DNA of 10,980 nucleotides, taken from an uncultured Rickettsiales bacterium (GTDB taxonomy: Bacteria; Pseudomonadota; Alphaproteobacteria; Rickettsiales; UBA998). Position 1 is the stretch's first letter; the number at the start of each line of letters is the position of its first letter. The position numbers and the translations under genes are program-made. Below, piece by piece: positions 5,745-10,980 of this stretch. The stretch lies in contig CALJMC010000168.1 of NCBI GenBank assembly GCA_937982385.1, positions 1 to 10,980 on the forward strand, in the 5' to 3' direction. Under the pieces are notes generated by a model. The model worked only from the letters and a program-made list of their open reading frames with translations, was not told where the DNA came from and did not search any database.

Positions 5745-6938
5745 ATGAGTATTACTGAAATAACCAACCGCGTAAACAATCTTGGCAATGCGTGGGAAAG
5801 CTTCAAGCAGGTAAATAATGCCCGTTTGAACGAAATAGAGCGCAAAGGTTCTGCCGATCCGCTCTATCAAGAACATTTAGCTAAGATCAACCATTCGCTC
5901 AACAACTACAAACAGCGTGTTGATATGATTGAAACGGCTGTATCTCGCCCTGCCCTTGGTGCTAACACTGACACAAAGTCAGGTGTGCCGAGCGAATATA
6001 GCAAAGCATTCCGCACCTATTTACGCAAAGGCATGGATGCTGGCTTGGAAGCATTAGAGAGCAAAGCGCTTTCTGTTGGTTCTGACAGCGACGGTGGCTA
6101 CTTGGTCACTGAGACGATGTCAGAATCTATCGTACGAAAGATCCATGAATCATCACCTATGCGTGCACTTGCTCGTGTTGAAATTATTTCTACAGATGCG
6201 CTTGACGTAATTGAAGATGCAAGCGATGCATCCGCTTCATGGACGGGTGAAACTGACAGCGTGACTGACACCACCACCCCACAAGTTGGCAAACATACTA
6301 TTTTCACCCATGAAATGTATGCACAGCCGAAAGCAACGCAAAAGCTTCTCGATGATGCTGCAATTGATGTTGAGATGTGGATTGCTGAGAAAGTTGCCAA
6401 CAAATTCGCACGTATGGAAGCAGGCGCTTTCGTAAGCGGTGATGGCACCAACCAGCCCAAAGGTATTTTGTCCTATGCTGACGGCACAAGCTGGGGTGAA
6501 ATTGAGCAAGTGGCATCTGGCACAAGCGGTGAAGTGACTGCTGACGGACTTGTTGCGCTTTATTACAGCCTGCAAGAAGATTATGCACGCAATGCAACCT
6601 TTCTCATGAATCGTGCCGTGACGCAAAATGTACGTCTGCTTAAAGAATCTACTACCGACCAATATATCTGGCAGCCAGGTTTGGCAGCAGGTGCGCCTGA
6701 TACGCTGTTGGGTGTTCCTGTGGCACAAGCAGCCGATATGCCTGTCGCTTCAGCAGATTCATTGTCTGTTGCAGTCGCAGATTTCTCTCAAGCTTATTTG
6801 ATTGTAGACCGCATTGGTTTGCGCGTATTGCGTGACCCATTCACAGACAAACCATTTGTGAAATTCTACACCACCAAACGCGTTGGCGGTGAAGTAGTCA
6901 ATTTTGATGCGATTAAAGTGATGACACTCTCAGCGTAA
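5745..6938 (+). CDS. HK97-fold major capsid protein (phage/GTA)
   Basis: The 397-residue product is the shell subunit of an HK97-type head. Residues 1-107 are a charged, helical delta (scaffolding) region with heptad-like spacing. At about 105-118, ESKALSVGSDSDGGYL matches the family's processing junction, so the prohead protease probably cuts after Lys107. Conserved features follow: ESSPMRALARVEII, WTGETDSVTDTTTPQVGKH (E-loop/P-domain region), SGDGTNQPKGIL, and the C-terminal end DRIGLRVLRDPFTDKPFV and FYTTKRVGGEVVNFDAIKVM, typical of GTA and HK97 capsids. Length is almost that of R. capsulatus GTA gene 5. I chose ATG 5745 because AAGGAG lies 8 bases upstream; a TTG at 5703 has no support. 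The gene has its own upstream region and a terminator after it. Confidence 0.94.
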   Translation: MSITEITNRVNNLGNAWESFKQVNNARLNEIERKGSADPLYQEHLAKINHSLNNYKQRVDMIETAVSRPALGANTDTKSGVPSEYSKAFRTYLRKGMDAGLEALESKALSVGSDSDGGYLVTETMSESIVRKIHESSPMRALARVEIISTDALDVIEDASDASASWTGETDSVTDTTTPQVGKHTIFTHEMYAQPKATQKLLDDAAIDVEMWIAEKVANKFARMEAGAFVSGDGTNQPKGILSYADGTSWGEIEQVASGTSGEVTADGLVALYYSLQEDYARNATFLMNRAVTQNVRLLKESTTDQYIWQPGLAAGAPDTLLGVPVAQAADMPVASADSLSVAVADFSQAYLIVDRIGLRVLRDPFTDKPFVKFYTTKRVGGEVVNFDAIKVMTLSA

Positions 6939-6955
6939 TTCGCTGACTTAAGGTT

Positions 6956-6988
6956 AAGGGGTGGCGCTATGCAAGTGCCGCTCCTTTT
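6956..6988 (+). terminator. Rho-independent terminator of the capsid gene
   Basis: A 13-bp stem (6956-6968 with 6974-6986, including three G-T pairs) closes an ATGCA loop and ends in a T-rich stretch, TTTTCCTT. It begins 18 bases after the capsid stop. The right arm lies inside the 3' end of the convergent minus-strand gene (stop at 6967-6969). On the minus strand no T-run follows, so it acts mainly in the plus direction and closes the head-gene transcript. Confidence 0.85.
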
Positions 6989-7563
6989 CCTTGTTGTATG
7001 ACATCTTTAGCAATATTTTTAATATCAGATAGTAAATCACTATTATTTTCCAAAAACTCAACAAAACCCTTAGGAACCGCTTCAGTAAATAGGCTCATTT
7101 CTAGAGCATTGTTAACTTCAGCGAGCTGGTCATAAGCACCAAGATATGCATTAGCATCGCCAATTTGACTCAATCGACGTATTACAGGTTCCGGCATTTT
7201 AATCCTATTGCCATTACTTTGATTATCCGAGCTATAGCTATCTAATGTCATTTTAAAAACGATAATATCGCTAAAGAGCTGAGCAGCATGTGATAAAGTA
7301 GTCATATATGCCTTATTATCATTACCGGCTAAACTACTAGCATGAACACTTAAGCGCCCACGCTGTCGTGCCAAATCTTTCTTGACGTCTGAAATGATGT
7401 TTTCAGGAGGGTCATTTGCAGCAACAGCCGTGCCTCTGACTAACTTAACAAGTTTATTGAGATGAAGGCTATCTTTGACCCACTCCTCAACCTGCTCATG
7501 TTTTTTTTGCCTCTTCAGGTCAAAAGGAAAAACATCGCTACTAGGCTTCTCACCATCTACCAT
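6967..7563 (-). CDS. Hypothetical A+T-rich helical protein downstream of the capsid gene
   Basis: No family was recognised. The 198-residue product starts MVDGEKPSSD, with a very basic/charged stretch at 17-43 (KRQKKHEQVEEWVKDSLHLN). The remainder looks helical and soluble, including AYMTTLSHAAQLFSDIIVFK (85-104) and FLENNSDLLSDIKNIAKDVI near the end. There is no signal peptide or clear membrane span. AAGAGG, 6-11 bases before ATG 7563, decides this start; ATGs at 7605/7602 and a TTG at 7653 lack ribosome-binding sites. Its DNA is visibly richer in A+T than the head genes and metE, suggesting a different origin. It converges on the capsid gene, and its stop falls inside that gene's terminator stem. 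It could be cargo in a GTA/prophage remnant or an unrelated host gene. Confidence 0.65.
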   Translation of the reverse strand: MVDGEKPSSDVFPFDLKRQKKHEQVEEWVKDSLHLNKLVKLVRGTAVAANDPPENIISDVKKDLARQRGRLSVHASSLAGNDNKAYMTTLSHAAQLFSDIIVFKMTLDSYSSDNQSNGNRIKMPEPVIRRLSQIGDANAYLGAYDQLAEVNNALEMSLFTEAVPKGFVEFLENNSDLLSDIKNIAKDVIQQGKGAALA

Positions 7564-7609
7564 AAAAGACCTCTTATTATTGTTTTGTCCCTTACCATAC
7601 ATCATTTTT

Positions 7610-7622
7610 ATGACAGTGTCAT
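7610..7622. promoter_or_regulatory. Palindrome ATGACA-G-TGTCAT upstream of the 6967-7563 gene
   Basis: A perfect 6-bp inverted repeat around one central base lies about 47 bases upstream of the ATG at 7563, where a promoter or operator would be expected. No clear -35/-10 pair could be assigned. It may be a dimer-binding operator; chance is not excluded. Confidence 0.3.
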
Positions 7623-7697
7623 GACAATGAGGAATGTTTCTAAGACAACACAATAGATACTATTCATTACGCCGTTGCGGGTGACACATGCAAACTC

Positions 7698-7726
7698 TTG
7701 ACTCAAAGCCAGCAAACACATAGAAT
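7698..7726 (+). promoter_or_regulatory. Sigma70-type promoter of the 7750 gene
   Basis: TTGACT (7698-7703) and TAGAAT (7721-7726) are 5/6 matches to the -35 and -10 consensus, with the optimal 17-base spacer. Transcription would start near 7733, about 17-23 bases before the coding region. This is the best housekeeping promoter in the window. Confidence 0.65.
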
Positions 7727-7749
7727 TAATGCAATAAAGTCTATAGGGG

Positions 7750-8100
7750 ATGCCTGTGAGCAACGAATTATCACGTTCTGAAAAGATATTAGCGGAAAAA
7801 ACGGTATGTATTCTACTCGTTCGGGGAGAAGACCCTGACGGTGGCGGCATCTATGCCTATGTTGCCGTGCGCGCTGATAAGCTTGAAGAATTCATGCAAG
7901 CACAGCAATCGGGTGAGTTCTATCCTGAAGATTATGGTGTAATTATTGAATCTGGCTCAGGTGAGCCTGACAATGAAGTGCGCGAACGCATGGAACGTGA
8001 TTACGGCTTCAACCACAAAACGATGGTTGATGTCCCTGACTCCGAACAAGCGATTGACCTAACTCAACAAATTGTCAACGCCCCTGAAGCAAGTGGCTAA
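7750..8100 (+). CDS. Small acidic hypothetical protein
   Basis: The 116-residue product has no function I can name. Residues 18-40 (TVCILLVRGEDPDGGGIYAYVAV) look like a beta-hairpin core, followed by an acidic helical part (DKLEEFMQAQQ) and a segment rich in Glu/Asp and Gly (GVIIESGSGEPDNEVRERMERDYGF). Cytoplasmic and soluble is likely, since no signal or membrane segment is present. Two starts compete. ATG 7750 follows AGGGG with no gap, whereas GTG 7756 two codons later would have AGGGG at a normal 6-base distance. The true protein may therefore be 114 residues. The strong upstream promoter suggests a separately transcribed, fairly expressed gene. It converges on the RTX gene with only a 14-base gap and no obvious terminator. 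Confidence 0.75.
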   Translation: MPVSNELSRSEKILAEKTVCILLVRGEDPDGGGIYAYVAVRADKLEEFMQAQQSGEFYPEDYGVIIESGSGEPDNEVRERMERDYGFNHKTMVDVPDSEQAIDLTQQIVNAPEASG

Positions 8101-8114
8101 TATTATTACAGTTC

Positions 8115-8777
8115 TTAGCCCCAGCTAAAATCGAAGTTCTCAGCAGTCAACCCAATCACCTCTAGCACCAGAATATCTTCTAAGTCATCATGCTGTATAA
8201 GAGAGCTTCCATTCACTTCTGAAATGGTAAGGCCAGAGAAATCAAGGCCCGTGACCTTAATCTCAATCATATCCACACCCTTTTTAAAGTCTGCAATGGC
8301 ACCACCTGTATTTTTCTCAAAGCGAAACTTATCACGGCCCTCACCACCGACGAGATAGTCATTTTTATCGCCACCGACAAGCACATCATCGCCATCACCA
8401 CCATAGAGCCAATCTGCCTCACCGTCACGACCACCTGACAAGGTATCATCTCCTGCCCCGCCAATAAGGTTATCCATCCCTGGGCCGCCTATCAGATTAT
8501 CATTCCCAGCACCCCCATGGAGATCATCATGCCCTTCTCCACCCTGCAAGGTATCATCACCAGCACCGCCATGAAGCTCATCATCGCCCTTACCGCCAAG
8601 CAAGTTATCATCACCATCACCACTTATAACCGTATCATCGCCATCACCCGCATGCACAAGATCATTACCACCCTTAGTGGTGATCTTATCATCGCCCTCA
8701 TAACCATAAATGGTGTCATTGGTGGCATCATCATAATTCAACACATCATTCCCAGTAGTCCCTCGAAAAATCGGCAT
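8115..8777 (-). CDS. Small RTX calcium-binding repeat protein, probable type I secretion substrate
   Basis: Nearly the whole 220-residue product consists of RTX nonapeptides (GGxGxDxLx), from residue 9 (GNDVLNY) to about 150. A run of near-perfect copies such as GGAGDDTLQ and GGEGHDDLH binds Ca2+ between repeats and folds as a parallel beta-roll outside the cell. Residues about 148-175 (GRDKFRFEKNTGGAIADFKKGVDMIEI) match the module that closes the roll in serralysin-like proteins. The hydrophobic/acidic tail ending TAENFDFSWG fits an uncleaved C-terminal type I secretion signal. No enzymatic or pore-forming domain is present, so it could be a surface-layer, adhesive or matrix protein, or a detached repeat tail. 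Start ATG 8777 has AGGAG 6 bases upstream. No type I transporter genes are in the window. Confidence 0.88.
   Translation of the reverse strand: MPIFRGTTGNDVLNYDDATNDTIYGYEGDDKITTKGGNDLVHAGDGDDTVISGDGDDNLLGGKGDDELHGGAGDDTLQGGEGHDDLHGGAGNDNLIGGPGMDNLIGGAGDDTLSGGRDGEADWLYGGDGDDVLVGGDKNDYLVGGEGRDKFRFEKNTGGAIADFKKGVDMIEIKVTGLDFSGLTISEVNGSSLIQHDDLEDILVLEVIGLTAENFDFSWG
8115..8777 (-). repeat. Coding tandem repeats of about 27 bp within the RTX gene
   Basis: The nonapeptide array appears in DNA as about fifteen degenerate 27-bp units, clearest on the plus strand as recurring (g)ATCATC(g/a)CC...CC(g/a)CC between roughly 8330 and 8760. Units differ at third codon positions, so the array is old and under protein-level selection rather than a recent expansion. 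Confidence 0.7.
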
Positions 8778-8894
8778 AGCACACTCCTATATGTAAATTA
8801 TTTTGGTAAATATTTTTTAAAGGTTATTACAACAGGCCAGATATTGCAAGCTCTACGGAGAAATCTCTTCTATCGAATATGGCGCTCTCACAAG

Positions 8895-8922
8895 AAAGGC
8901 GCCACCCGAAGATGCCGCCTTT
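8895..8922 (-). terminator. Hairpin terminator after metE, sharing its core with the ctrA terminator
   Basis: A 12-bp stem with one G-G mismatch (8895-8906 with 8911-8922) surrounds a loop that reads TTCG on the minus strand, again closed by C-G. It lies 21 bases past the metE stop. The T-tract is modest in the metE direction (CCTTTCTT), and a T-rich run also follows in the plus direction, so it may work both ways. The minus-strand core AGGCGGCATCTTCGGGTG is identical to that in the ctrA terminator. Confidence 0.7.
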
Positions 8923-8942
8923 CTTTCCGTTTTTATATCATG

Positions 8943-10980
8943 CTATGCAGAAGCGCGATGACCATTCTCTAGTCCTGCACGGGCAGATTTAGCTGCTGCT
9001 ACCATCGCTGAAAGAGCATCTTTTACTTCCACCCAGCCGCGAGTTTTGAGTCCGCAATCTGGGTTCACCCAAAGCTGCTCAGGTTTCAACACCTCAAGTG
9101 CTTTTTCTAGCAACTGCTCCATCTCCGCTTGTGACGGTACGCGCGGGCTATGAATGTCATAAACACCCGGCCCAATCTCATTTGGATATTCAAACGCAAC
9201 GAATGCATCCAAAAGCTCCATCTGTGAGCGTGACGTTTCAATGGAGATAACATCAGCATCCATACGTGCAACAGCTTCAATAATATCATTAAACTCAGAA
9301 TAGCACATATGCGTATGAATCTGCGTGGTATCCTGCACACCTGACGCTGAGATGCGGAAACTATCCACCGCCCAATCAAGGTAGCCCTTCCAATCATTTT
9401 GACGCAACGGCAATCCTTCACGAAGGGCTGCTTCGTCAATTTGAATCACTTTGATGCCAGCCTCTTCAAGGTCATTCACCTCATCACGAATCGCAAATGC
9501 AATCTGTTTACAGGTCTCAGACTCAGGCTGATCATCACGCACGAAAGACCACTGCAAAATCGTGACAGGACCCGTCAACATGCCCTTCATCAAACGCTCA
9601 GTATTGTCTTGCGCAAATTGTGCCCAACGCACCGTCATCGGCTCAGGACGTGACACATCACCAAAGATGATAGGTGGCTTCACACAGCGAGAGCCATAAG
9701 ACTGCACCCAACCAAACTTAGAGAATGCAAAGCCTTCCAGCTTCTCACCGAAATATTCCACCATGTCATTACGCTCGAACTCACCATGCACCAACACATC
9801 GATATCAAGCTCTTCTTGAATACGAATGCAACGCACAGTTTCTTCCTCAAGAAACGTATCATATGCCTCACGCGTCAACTCACCCTTCTTAAACTTCGCA
9901 CGTGCTTGACGCACCTCCGTTGTTTGTGGGAATGAGCCGATGGTTGTGGTTGGCAATAGCGGAAGCTTCAACAACGGACGTTGCTGTGCTGCGCGCTCAC
10001 CATAGGCCGACTTACGATTCTTATCCGCATCAGACGCCGCCCCTGCACGCTCTTTCACAAATGCATTATGAATACGTGTTGAGCTTGCGCGCGATGCCAT
10101 CGCCGCTGCATTCTCAGCAAAGGCTGCATCATCTTTCACGCCATTGGCAGCATCTGCCAAATTACGGATTTCAGAAAGCTTCTGTTTCGCAAATGAAAGC
10201 CAGTTTTTAAGTTCACCATCAAGGGCTGTCTCAGAATCCAAATCTACAGGTGTATGAAGCAATGAACAACTCGGTGCAATATCAATCTTCTCTGCACCAC
10301 GTGCGGCTACCGCAACATTAATCAGCTCTTCTGCTTTCGCGAAGTCTGTTTTCCAAATGTTACGACCATCCACAACACCGAGAGATAATGTTTTATCTGC
10401 TGGCACAGCCTTCAACACATCAGCCAATTGTTCGCGACCACGCACCAAATCCACATGTAGCCCAACGACAGGAAGGTTTGCCGCCACTTCGAGATTGTCA
10501 CGTAAATCACCAAAATAGGTCGCAACGGTAATCTCTAGGTTAGTCGCCTCAGCCATTTGTGCATAAGCAAGCGTCATCGCCTCACGCATACCATCACACA
10601 CTTCTGACACCAAACATGGCTCATCAAGCTGCACAGACTTCGCACCCGCCTCTTCAAGCTGCTTCAAAAGCGCAATATATTCAGGAACTAACGCTTCACG
10701 CAGTGGCTTCCACTCCGTATGATCATCACGCAATTTACCTGAATAAAGGAACGTAATAGGTCCCAACAACACAGGGCGTGTTTCGATACCCAGCGCTTTT
10801 GCTTCTTTATATTCATCAACAGGTTTTGACGTTGAGAGCTTAAATGAAGTTTTGCTCGTAAACTCTGGAACAATATAGTGATAGTTTGTGTCGAACCACT
10901 TAGTCATTTCCATCGCGGTCACATCGACACCGCCTGTTTGACGACCACGTGCCATCGCGAAATACGTATCCAAATCAATC
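8943..10980 (-). CDS. metE: Cobalamin-independent methionine synthase MetE, N-terminus cut by the window edge
   Basis: MetE transfers a methyl group from 5-methyltetrahydropteroyl-tri-L-glutamate to homocysteine, the last step of methionine synthesis, using zinc and no vitamin B12. About 678 residues are visible; the family is about 750-760, so roughly the first 90 lie outside. The leftmost visible residues, IDLDTYFAMARG, align with an internal segment of E. coli MetE (DIDTLFRIGRG), so the TTG at 10973 is not a start. Both domains are recognisable: the N-terminal half with MTKWFDTNYHY, PSCSLLHTPVDL and TRIHNAFVKERA; the catalytic half with LPTTTIGSFPQT, VLVHGEFERNDMVEYFGE and YGSRCVKPPI. Zinc ligands are present: His and Cys of THMCYSEFNDI (9303-9311), Glu of ISIETSRS and Cys of NPDCGLKTRGW. 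The substrate-binding IQIDEAALREGLP has Ala where Pro is usual. The gene looks functional. Confidence 0.96.
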   Translation of the reverse strand, partial: IDLDTYFAMARGRQTGGVDVTAMEMTKWFDTNYHYIVPEFTSKTSFKLSTSKPVDEYKEAKALGIETRPVLLGPITFLYSGKLRDDHTEWKPLREALVPEYIALLKQLEEAGAKSVQLDEPCLVSEVCDGMREAMTLAYAQMAEATNLEITVATYFGDLRDNLEVAANLPVVGLHVDLVRGREQLADVLKAVPADKTLSLGVVDGRNIWKTDFAKAEELINVAVAARGAEKIDIAPSCSLLHTPVDLDSETALDGELKNWLSFAKQKLSEIRNLADAANGVKDDAAFAENAAAMASRASSTRIHNAFVKERAGAASDADKNRKSAYGERAAQQRPLLKLPLLPTTTIGSFPQTTEVRQARAKFKKGELTREAYDTFLEEETVRCIRIQEELDIDVLVHGEFERNDMVEYFGEKLEGFAFSKFGWVQSYGSRCVKPPIIFGDVSRPEPMTVRWAQFAQDNTERLMKGMLTGPVTILQWSFVRDDQPESETCKQIAFAIRDEVNDLEEAGIKVIQIDEAALREGLPLRQNDWKGYLDWAVDSFRISASGVQDTTQIHTHMCYSEFNDIIEAVARMDADVISIETSRSQMELLDAFVAFEYPNEIGPGVYDIHSPRVPSQAEMEQLLEKALEVLKPEQLWVNPDCGLKTRGWVEVKDALSAMVAAAKSARAGLENGHRASA

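Noticed and set aside
6237..6728. Minus-strand open frames of up to 163 codons opposite the capsid gene
   Set aside because: The capsid frame carries recognisable family motifs throughout this region; the antisense products are Cys/His-rich without coherent domains.
3051..6988. Complete prophage or complete GTA cluster
   Set aside because: No terminase, tail, integrase, lysis or attachment-site sequences were found; only three head genes are present.
8330..8760. Regularly spaced ATCATC...CC units suggested a CRISPR array or minisatellite
   Set aside because: The period is 27 bp with no unique spacers, and the units translate as RTX nonapeptides on the minus strand, so this is a coding repeat.
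8517..8972. Plus-strand open frame of 151 codons opposite the RTX gene
   Set aside because: Its translation is a monotonous Ile/Thr-rich string that is simply the antisense of the GGxGxD repeats; there is no ribosome-binding site of note and no family match.
9902..10210. Plus-strand open frames inside metE (also 9399-9653 and 10559-10756)
   Set aside because: They run antisense to a strongly conserved, full-motif metE frame and give His/Pro-rich, low-complexity products typical of shadow frames.
10971..10973. TTG as the start of metE
   Set aside because: The frame stays open to the window edge, and the residues before it (Ile-Asp) continue the alignment with the interior of MetE; the real start lies outside the window.

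Overview
The window looks like part of the chromosome of an alphaproteobacterium of intermediate G+C content. The strongest evidence is a clear CtrA cell-cycle response regulator, placed divergently from the flagellar export genes fliI-fliJ. A second clue is a set of head genes of the kind found in alphaproteobacterial gene transfer agents (GTAs). Nothing fixes the order. Short palindromic repeats recall those dispersed in Rickettsiales and some other alphaproteobacteria, but that is only suggestive.

Left part (1-2934). A minus-strand operon runs fliI > fliJ > a putative lipoprotein gene that leaves the window at base 1. The three genes overlap by 1 and 4 bases, so they are probably translationally coupled. 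On the other side of a 214-bp A+T-rich intergenic region lies ctrA on the plus strand. This region carries a perfect TTAA-N7-TTAAC CtrA box, a second TTAA-N6-TTAAC near-box and a candidate fliI promoter. ctrA ends in a strong intrinsic terminator, preceded by two REP-like hairpins.

Middle part (3051-6988). Three phage head genes lie on the plus strand: HK97-type portal, prohead protease and HK97-fold major capsid protein, in the same order as genes 3, 4 and 5 of the Rhodobacter capsulatus GTA. The portal is not preceded by a terminase, the capsid gene is followed by a terminator, and no tail genes are present. An unrecognised minus-strand gene (5066-5566) sits between protease and capsid, and a second, A+T-richer one (6967-7563) converges on the capsid gene. 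The head block is therefore a fragment of a GTA or prophage, retained with intact reading frames but split up.

Right part (7698-10980). A small acidic protein of unknown function has a good sigma70-type promoter. It converges on a minus-strand gene for a 220-residue protein that is almost entirely RTX calcium-binding repeats and is probably exported by a type I system. Next comes metE, cobalamin-independent methionine synthase, also on the minus strand and cut by the right edge. The hairpin after metE shares an 18-nt core with the ctrA terminator.

No tRNA, rRNA, insertion sequence or CRISPR array was seen. The most interesting points are the split GTA head module directly downstream of ctrA, the two orphan genes around it, and the family of small structured intergenic elements.
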